From: Heterodera schachtii
Lineage: Eukaryota > Nematoda > Chromadorea > Rhabditida > Heteroderidae
Reading direction: 5' to 3'
NCBI GenBank assembly: GCA_023374025.1
Contig: SIJG01000019.1
Span: forward strand, 525,403 to 589,402
DNA length: 64,000 nucleotides
This document shows positions 55,721-64,000 of the stretch, in pieces. Position 1 is the first letter of the stretch; each line of letters starts with the position of its first letter. A model generated the notes under the pieces. It did no database searches, was not told the origin of the DNA, and was given only the letters and a program-made list of their open reading frames with translations. Both the position numbers and the translations under genes were made by a program.

Positions 55721-58700
55721 TTACTAATTTATCAAAAAATATGTTTGTTCTAAAATACGAGTTACAGCTTTTGTACGAAAAAATATTCTGAAACCAAGAA
55801 AAATATTAAAAAATATATTTAGAAGAATACGTTGTTTCAAAATGCATTTAAAGAATATTTGAAAAAATAAATATAAGCTACAAATAAGTGCAAATTAAGG
55901 CAATAAAATTCATATAATATAAATTAACACAAAAACAAATGAGAAATTAATTTAGAAAGAAATTCAACCAATTTAAAACCAATTCAACCAAATCGCATGA
56001 GGATTTCACCAAGGAATATGAAAAAATGAATTAAAAAATAACAATTAAGTATTAAAAATATATTTAATAAAAAAGAACAATATAAAAAATAAATTCAATT
56101 ATATATTTTTTAATAAATTAAGATTTTATAAAAATTAAAAATTCTCTTAATTTACCTAAACACAAAAAAAGAATTTAAAGGCCAACGTAATAAAATGAAA
56201 ATATAATTCAAATGTTTAAATAAAATCATCAGTTCATTGAAATTGCTACAATAATAAATTGTGAATCTTAATTGATTATCGAAGACCAAAAATGTGCATT
56301 TAAAAAAAAAAATTAATTTTTTATTTAAATTTAATTCATAGAAGAAAAAAATTGTTGGAAAAAAACGTGGATTGAGCAATAATGAAGTAGGCGGACAAAA
56401 AAAAGTACTAAAATAATTTATAAATTTTATCTTTTTAAAATAAAAAAAAAGTATAATAGAATTAAAACCAACCCAATAAAATAGCATTTATAATCTGAAT
56501 GAAACGTAAATAAAATAAAAAAGGGTTTTAAAACAAAATTAAAGTAAAATGAAATTTTAAAGTAAATATTTACAATAAAAAATAAATCAAAATAAAAGGC
56601 CTTTTTTTTATAAAATGGTTTTTAATATAAAAAAATTATCCGTATGCAGATATGCTTATGACTTGCAAAAAATATAACCAATAAAACTTTTTTACACACA
56701 CACAAATGATAATATAATTTTTTAAACGAATGTGCTTCCAAGTGAATATATTTTTAGATAAATAAAAAAGGTACCAAAACAATCAAATATGGTGGCTACC
56801 ACGATCAATGAACTTAAAAAAATGCAAATACTTAAATTATCTTAAGCAATTATTGCTACTTCATTATTTTATTATATTGAGCGTTTAATAAACACTTAAA
56901 ACTTATAAAACATGGATTTACAATTGGAAAGAACGCGGGCGGATAAACAAATTAAATTGAAATACAAAAAAAATCTGTTTTAATAAATGAAACTCCTAAT
57001 TATCGAAATAACAGTGTAAAAAAGCTGGTGAATTGGCAGTAATACTAATTGGATCGGATGTACATTTTTAAAATTGAAAAACTTATTAACTCAGAAATTA
57101 ACCATAAAACAAATAAATGACAAAAAAATTTAAATAAAAAATTTTGTTTACATAAATGAATAAACTCATGAAATAATAATGGGACCCACAATTATAATAA
57201 TAATTAATAACTTTAAAAATTTATTAATATTATTATAATCTAAGCTTAATATAATAATAAATTAAAATAAATACTGATCAAAAACAGATTTTTTGAATAA
57301 TTTTTTTTCAGTTTAAATCAATGCATATTTTATTCTTTAACTAAATCGATTTTGAATTAAAATAAATCTAAAAAAACCAACGCATATAAAATAACAGAAA
57401 AACCAATCCTCATAAAATTAAAAATTATAATAAACAGAGTTAAATATTAATAAGATAATAATATAAAAAAATTAAATAAATTAAATAGATAAAATATTTG
57501 AATTATTTTATAATTGACATAAAACAAGAGTCATCTTTAGAAACTAAATTTATTAAAATGAAATGAGTTTAAAAATATATATAATAATTTAAAATCTATA
57601 AAGCTTTATTAAATATTTGTTTCAAGAGAACTGGAATAAATGTGCCGTTTAAATAATTCCAATAAAAATTGTATAACAAATAAATTTATTTAATTTTTTT
57701 TAATTACAAATATTTTTGGTATACACCAATTCCATTAAATGATGATGATGATGTCAATGTCGGTTTTTTTATAAATCGGCCACTAAAATAAATTAGCATA
57801 CCTATAAAATTTATTATTAGTATTATTCAAAATACCTTAATGGAATGTTAATATAGTCATATATCTTAATGAATATTAATATATTCATATATCTTTTTTC
57901 TGCGCTAAAACTTAAAAAATACAAGAAAAAGAGACAAGAAACTTGGTGTAAGGTCATTTCAATTTGAATTTAATAAATTATAAAAGAGAAAGAAAAGACT
58001 AGTAAACAAAGCAAGGGTCGAAATTTATAATTCACATAAATAAATAAATACATGATTTAAATAGCAATTTTGTTGAATAAAATCAAAAAAATAGTTAATA
58101 AATAAGAAATTATTAATTAAAAATTACTGAAACAAATAAAAAATTATTTGAAAGTAAAATAATATAAAAATAAAAAAAGATATAAAGTTTTATGTAAAAA
58201 TTATTTGACATAATTGTAATTTAGCTGATTTAAAATTTTTAATTTTAATTTCTTATTCTAATTTTCATATAATCGCATTTAAATAATCAAATATAGTATA
58301 AATAACAACCTATTAAAAATGCTCTTAAATAATTAAGATCAAAATTTATAAATATTGACATATATTTCAAAAATTAGCATTAAAATGATTCTTCTTCAAA
58401 ATTTGAATTGAAAAATTAAAGAATAATCGGATTTTATTTGAATTTTTTTTTCTCAAAAATTAATTTAAAAATACTAAATGACTAAAAAAACCTAGAAATT
58501 CCATTTTTGCGATAACATTTCTATGATCATATTCTTACTTTAAAAACCAATAAAAAGCTAAATAAATGAAAAAAATACACAAAAGGATTAAAAATGTATT
58601 TTAAAAAACTGATTTTTTTAATCAATAATCAAAATGTATTAAAGAAATGGTTTATAATTTATAAAATAATATTATAAATTCAATTTTTAATATAAAAATA

Positions 58701-59697
58701 TTATTTCAAATATAATAGAATGAAACAGTTTAAAAAATGCAAAATTGGTTGATATTTCAATACGTAATATTAAAATTTAAAAAATCAAAAACAAGAAAAT
58801 TATATCAATGCATTTAAATTATAATACAAAAGCTATTGAAAACAACGCACATGGAATATTTTGTAATTGACAGAAATATACTAATTGACTACAACATTAA
58901 TCATTTCAAAATAAAAAGAATTATAAAGAATAACAGAAAGAAAAAGAAAATAACTAACAAAATAAGACAAAGCAACATACCAAAATAATCTAAAACTATT
59001 TGATTATCTTCGGAATATATATCTTAAATTCAACAAATTACTGTTTGAGTAACAGCCTATACGAAAAATAAGTGAACATTCAGCCTAGAAAACACAAAAA
59101 TAATTTTTTTTTAAATTAAAAACCATTATTTCAGAAAATAAAATAACTGTGACAATGATTTAAGTCATTTATTATGCGCGATAACACCACGATAGACTCG
59201 CTGCTCAGCGAAAAAAGAAAAATCGATGAAGACTGTCGGAACTTGTTAATTAGATGAAAAATATTATTAACGAGAGCATTAAATTAATTAAATTTTATTA
59301 TAAAAATTAAAAATACTGAATTTTAATTAAATAAAAAGCTTCAATTGATAAACCAACATCAATAGTGGTTAGATAGAAAGAGAATGCACAAATAAATATA
59401 AAAAACAAAATAAAATTAAAAAATAATTTATTTAATAAAAAAAAAATCAAATGTTCTATTTTTAAAAAATCAAAGAAAAAGGCTTATAAAGTGAAAGCTA
59501 AAAGAGCAAAAAATCCAATGTAAAATCTTATGAACATATTAAAAAACCCATTTCGAAAATAGTAAATTACTTACAATCATCCAACGATTCGCTCAGTTGA
59601 AATAAAATTTTCACGGATTTATATTACATAATCTGTAAAAGAAAGATAAAATGAAATAATAAAGGAATTAAATTATGATAATATTGTACAACAAAAA
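55721..59697. other. A-rich non-coding block, part 2
   Basis: No gene. It holds a (GAT)n run at about 57739-57753 and an AT-only palindrome near 57193-57245 (AATTATAATAATAATTAATA and its complement). A GC-richer island at 59170-59245 has CGCTGCTCAGCG and GACTGTCGGAACTTG. The 111-codon minus frame at 56152-56487 is a low-complexity F/I/L frame. Confidence 0.55.
57738..57753. repeat. (GAT)n microsatellite
   Basis: Five GAT repeats. Simple repeat. Confidence 0.8.
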
Positions 59698-59871
59698 ATG
59701 GGCTCGCCCACCGGTGGTATTAAAGATAGAAAGAAATGGTGTTTAATGATAAAATTTGCTGCAGAATCGAATATATCGCATAGACTTGGCGAAATGGCTG
59801 GCTGGGAACAAGCTTGTAACGAGAATAATAAATATTTTTGTATAATAAATAATAAAAAGCTTAAACTTTAA
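59698..59871 (+). CDS. Candidate small ORF (57 aa), unknown
   Basis: ATG at 59698, TAA at 59869-59871. The first ~42 codons lie in a 140-bp island that is much less AT-rich than its surroundings. They give a compositionally ordinary peptide (MGSPTGGIKDRKKWC..., ...HRLGEMAGWEQAC...) with W, C, G and H residues; the last 15 residues revert to N/K/I-rich background. No family is recognised, and no signal peptide or membrane segment is seen. It may be a fragment of an exon or of a transposon protein, or simply the tag of an inverted module that happens to be open. The strongest argument against a gene is the absence of supporting context. Confidence 0.2.
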   Translation: MGSPTGGIKDRKKWCLMIKFAAESNISHRLGEMAGWEQACNENNKYFCIINNKKLKL

Positions 59872-62800
59872 CTTAATTATGAATAAACCCATTATGCTTT
59901 ATATAAAAAATTCAAAATTATTTAAAGCGAGCAATAACATTTTTAGTATATTTTTAAGACATACTAATTACCTAAACATTATTTTTGACAAAAGTTTATT
60001 AAAACGGTAACAAATATTTGTTCAAAAGAAAACATAATTAATAAATAAGTTATAAGAAAAAAATCGATGAATGAAATTCTAAATATTATAATAATTTAAG
60101 GTTTGCAAATAAATAAGTATTAAAAAGCCAAAATAAAATAAAAAGACTTTTTAAAATATATGATCACATAAAAATAATATTAAAAATATATTTCAAAAAA
60201 AAAAATACAAAAAACTAGTTTTTACACTTGAAGAATAAACAATAATTTATAATTAATGATATTGAAAAATGATTAAAAAGAATTAATTAATATAGTGACA
60301 AAAGCTTAAATTTTAATTAAAACAGTTTTCCATGGATTTAAAACTCCTTAAAATAGATTAAAGCAATACATTTTGATTTTATTTAAAAATTAAAATTTCA
60401 GAATTGCTAAAAAACTAGCTTGTGAGAAAACTTATGACTATTAAATGCAGTATCATATCACATTCAAATTCGGCTAAAAATTAATTGAAAAAATAAAAAT
60501 AACAAAATACCTGCCAAACTATTCCTAATTTTTGAAATAATTATTTATCTTAATCTCGTTTAAAAACTAGAATTAGGAGAGAAACAATTATTTGGCGTTG
60601 GGCACTAAATTTATCAAGAAAGACAAAATTAATCAAATTAAAAATAACAAAAAACTACAAAATAAAAATTAGTAATTCTAAATTTATTCGAAATTGATTA
60701 CCAAAAATATTAAAAAGTATAAGTTACTTAAAAAATTTATTAACAGATCTAAAAGGCATTCGATCGAAGAAAGAAAGGGCTTCAAATTGATATAAATAAA
60801 ATACCGAATATTCATGTAAATTTTATTGTCCAATAGGTTTTAGCATTAAAATATTAATTTAAATTCAATTTAATCATTTGCAAAAAATATTATATAGAAT
60901 TAGTAGAAAAAAGTAAAATAACAATAAATATGAGAAAAGGTACATTAATCATCCAAGTAATTTAGTAATAAAAATATTCTTATCTTTTTTACTATTCCTA
61001 AAATCACAAGATGAAAAATCAACAACAAAAAGAAAATTAATAATTAGTAGAATTATAATAAAAAAATGAAAAAAAAATTGTTGCAAACAAATGACACTTT
61101 ATTAAATTTTAATTTAAATAAAAAAATATATAAATAATATTTATTGAACTTTGCAAAGTCATGAATGTGGAGACAGACAGCATATTTTCATTTCTTCGAA
61201 GACATTAATAAACAATGCTTTGTATTTAAATATTATTGTGCCAAAATATAAAAGGGATAATGAATTTTTAAAAATTATTTGCCATGGATATTTAATTCAA
61301 AAAAAAATTAAGCAAAAGGTAATCTTTGCTCTTTGACAAAAGAGCCCACTAATTTGGACTGGATGTTGCAAAAGTATCTGAAGAACAATTTACAAAAATT
61401 TTTTAAAATCCAAAAATATATTTAAAAAAGTGAAAAAATATGATAAAAATATATAAAAAATAAACTAATTAATAACAATAATGCTCTATTATACTAAATA
61501 TACTAATTTCTAATACAGATAACAATACAATAATAATAATAATAATAAATTTTGAAAACTTGAAATTTGTAGAGTTGTCAGATAAAATTTTGTATATAAA
61601 TTGGGAAACTTTAAACATCAGGCACACAACAATGCCATAATTTTTTAAGCTTTAAAAAATAGAAGAAAAAATTGCTGACACTTGACAAGTGGACCCAATG
61701 AAAAAGTACCAAGATATTTGTGTTGAATCGGTTTATTACACTGAAATGGATTCGAGCCTGCATGAGATAACAAAAAAATTTTTTTTAATCAAACTTTAAA
61801 TATTATTCAGAAATTTTATTTAAGTACAATGACAAAATGAAAATAAACGAAAAATATTTAAAAATTTTAATTTGGGAAAATTACGTTAGCAAATAAAAAA
61901 ATAAAAAATTATAATCCAAAATTTAGTGTATTTTTGAACTGTTTCATATACACGCAGATAAGTCCTCAACAAAAATTTAACATTAATGACAAATAAATTT
62001 TTGTACACAATTTACTAATTGTTTTTAAAATAGCATTCGAAGGAAAACAGACATTGCTATTAAATTGCTGTATTGTATAAAAACAAAAAATATATAAAAG
62101 TAGCAAATACAAATGAAAAACTAGGAATAAATATAAAATTTATTATAATATTTTGAAATATTGAAAAAATACTATAAAAGAAACAGATTTGACGAAGAAA
62201 GGCCCGATCAGAAATTATCTTGTACAATTGATGAACCAGATTTCTTTTTTTGAAATTTGCCTAGTTACTGCTGAGTAATTTATTATCGTATTAAACAAAT
62301 AAAAATTAATTTAAAAAGTTTTAACATAATCAAAATAAATAATAAAAATTTTCAAAAAAGAAAAAACATTACTCCCTCTTCCCCCGGACTTATTGGCCAG
62401 AGGCTTCGAGTGCCATATTTCGTGTTCCATAACAGGCGAATAAATATCCTTCCAAACCCAATGTGAACGAAAAATGAAAAAAATTAAATAAATAAATTTT
62501 ATAAAAATTAGTTAATCTTAAAGTTTTCAATTTAATCAACAAAGTTTTGTTCATATACAATAAAAGTATTCACTTAGGGCCTGGAGCCCAAAAATACAAT
62601 TTTTATTTGTTTTCGAGTGATGTCAAGTTTATAAATATATTTAATGAAATAAAAATAATTATTTTGCTAAACTTTGGCAGTCGCACTGATTAAATAAGTG
62701 AGGCTACAGGCGTACTCAACACTCGATAAAATAAATTCGACGCAAATAACGGAATAAAACATTAATTGACGAGATAATATTATTTAAAATGAAAATTTAT

Positions 62801-64000
62801 CCAACAAATAAATTCCCAATTATACCAAAACATTCACCGAAAGTGGTTTTTAAACAAAATTACTTAAAACAAAATAATTTAATGCCTCCTAAAGTGAAAT
62901 AAGGAATGCAATATTTTTTGTTTTTATTTATTTTGGAATTTGAATTACAATCGAAATCCGTTAAATTACCTATATGTAATGTTATCACTAATAAAATTGA
63001 AAAAATCAATGTTAAAATTCTAAGAAAAAATTATCTTTAAAAATGATCAAAAATACTTTCTGTATTAATAATCAAATAAATTTTTAAATTAATAATGAAT
63101 AAATTTAGTCATTCATAAAAGCTTGAAGAGAAAATAAAATATATGAAATAATCGAACTTTTTAAATAACATATATGTATAAAATAATTCATTACTATTTT
63201 AATTTCCTTCAATACGGAATGACGCTCAATAAAATTCAAAAAGATATTCAATCAAAATAATACAAATCAATCAAAAAGGTTTGATCAACCTTTCGTAAGA
63301 TGGCGGCGCAACAACAATTGTCATAACAAATTAATAGTACAAAATTAATTAAAATGATGTAAATAACAAAACAAATAAAAAAAAGTAATAAAATTTATAA
63401 AAAAATTTTACATTCAATAAAATATCTATATATTTTATTTTACAATCAGTAATAAGAAAAAACCAAATGAAATAAAGTCCTTATAAAATCATATTAAAAA
63501 GAATAAATCCATGTTTATATTATATGAAAATGACACACTTCGAAATTTATAAACGCTTATTGAACAACTAATAAATAACTTTAATTTAATTTCTAATATA
63601 CTGATTATTAAATTATTAATTTTTCATTTTCATTAAAATTTTATTTATAATGTAAATATTATAAAAATTCAATGAAACAATGCTGTCCCGTTTTGCCAAT
63701 TAAATGTCCAAAACCATGAAAATTAAATTTCAGTGTTGCCATAAACATAAAGAGCAAACACGAAAACAAGTTGAAAGAATGCTCTAATTGAAACGAGGAT
63801 ACCAAAATTAAAAATTAGCAATACAAAAAAAAAGAAAAACAATGAATTTTATTTAACTTATTTGAAAAAATAATTAAACAAAAGTAAAATTAAAACAAAA
63901 TAAATACAATATAATTATTACTATTACTAAAAAAATGAGAATAAAATAAAAAAACAAAATTTTTTAAATAAAATGCATGAAATGAAAATTTTAAAATAAT
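59872..64000. other. A-rich non-coding block, part 3
   Basis: No gene assigned. GC-richer islands lie at 61145-61200, 61670-61765, 62370-62450 (CCCCCGGACTTATTGGCC and GAGGCTTCGAGTGCC) and 63290-63325 (AAGATGGCGGCGCAAC, minus-strand relative of the GTGCCGCCGCATCTT words at 16401 and 27150). An (AAT)n run is near 61530-61548. The 61-codon frame at 61151-61336 has mixed composition but no recognisable domain. Confidence 0.55.
61530..61548. repeat. (AAT)n microsatellite
   Basis: About six AAT trinucleotides in the A-rich block. Confidence 0.8.

Noticed and set aside
56152..56487. 111-codon minus-strand frame resembling a membrane protein
   Set aside because: F/I/L/Y-rich peptides are what T-rich strands encode by chance. 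The same artefact explains 24612-24899, 30078-30320, 31616-31885, 53136-53339, 53816-54076 and 54235-54417.
61690..61770. B-box-like GGCTCGAATCC on the minus strand as a tRNA gene
   Set aside because: No A box or cloverleaf stems at the required distance; a single 11-mer is not enough.
61921..61960. CTGTTTCA word as a nematode piRNA upstream motif
   Set aside because: I noticed only an isolated occurrence, not associated with the recurring modules, so it does not support 21U-type loci.
1..64000. Bacterial or organellar origin
   Set aside because: No dense coding, no rRNA/tRNA clusters and no organellar genes. The hAT, mariner, Helitron and non-LTR signatures point to a eukaryotic nuclear genome.

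Overview
This 64 kb window is very AT-rich (roughly 80% by eye) and looks like eukaryotic, almost certainly metazoan, non-coding and repeat DNA. I see no intact host protein gene, no rRNA gene and no functional tRNA gene. What can be recognised is animal-type transposon material: three hAT-like insertions with 8-bp target duplications, a Tc1/mariner-type element with a TA duplication, foldback-like elements whose arms contain short tandem repeats, a MITE family enclosing a Helitron fragment, and a decayed non-LTR retrotransposon C-terminus. The organism cannot be named from the sequence. An AT-rich invertebrate (for example a rotifer, nematode, mite or insect) is compatible; this is inference.

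The background is the most striking part. It consists of long blocks in which one strand is T-rich and the other A-rich, and the polarity flips: A-rich on + (1 to ~0.95 kb), T-rich (~5.05 to 42.2 kb), A-rich (43.3 to ~46.47 kb), T-rich (~46.48 to ~49.3 kb), A-rich (~50.2 to 64 kb). The T-rich blocks contain many diverged copies of the same word groups. At least two such words occur in reverse complement inside A-rich blocks (13026-13081 against 51371-51426; 24562-24596 against 46434-46468). The blocks are therefore one repeat landscape in two orientations. Three of the four polarity switches hold a transposon or foldback cluster; the fourth (~46.47 kb) shows none.

Layout. 0.95-5.04 kb is a nested island: hAT-like element 1 (1422-2351) inside older element remnants, then a foldback element (2424-5031) that encloses a second palindromic element (3530-4442). 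5.04-42.2 kb is the long T-rich domain, interrupted by a non-LTR ORF2 relic (14467-14890, minus), a MITE (17598-17969), hAT-like element 3 (29000-29819), hAT-like element 2 (35733-36951) and a composite MITE/Helitron insertion (40583-42028) for which a paralogous empty site exists near 28380. A mariner-type element (42197-43273) sits exactly at the T-to-A switch. 48.27-49.81 kb holds two further foldback arrays. The remainder is A-rich.

The feature of possible novelty is the T-rich domain itself. It is an oriented set of diverged modules, some with a conserved AT-rich leader ending in ATCTTGRCATC followed by a divergent, GC-richer tag of ~30-60 nt, sometimes a small hairpin. Whether these are small-RNA units, decayed satellite or something else cannot be decided from sequence alone. 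A second theme is that four different tandem or foldback families share a core close to AAAYGTC.
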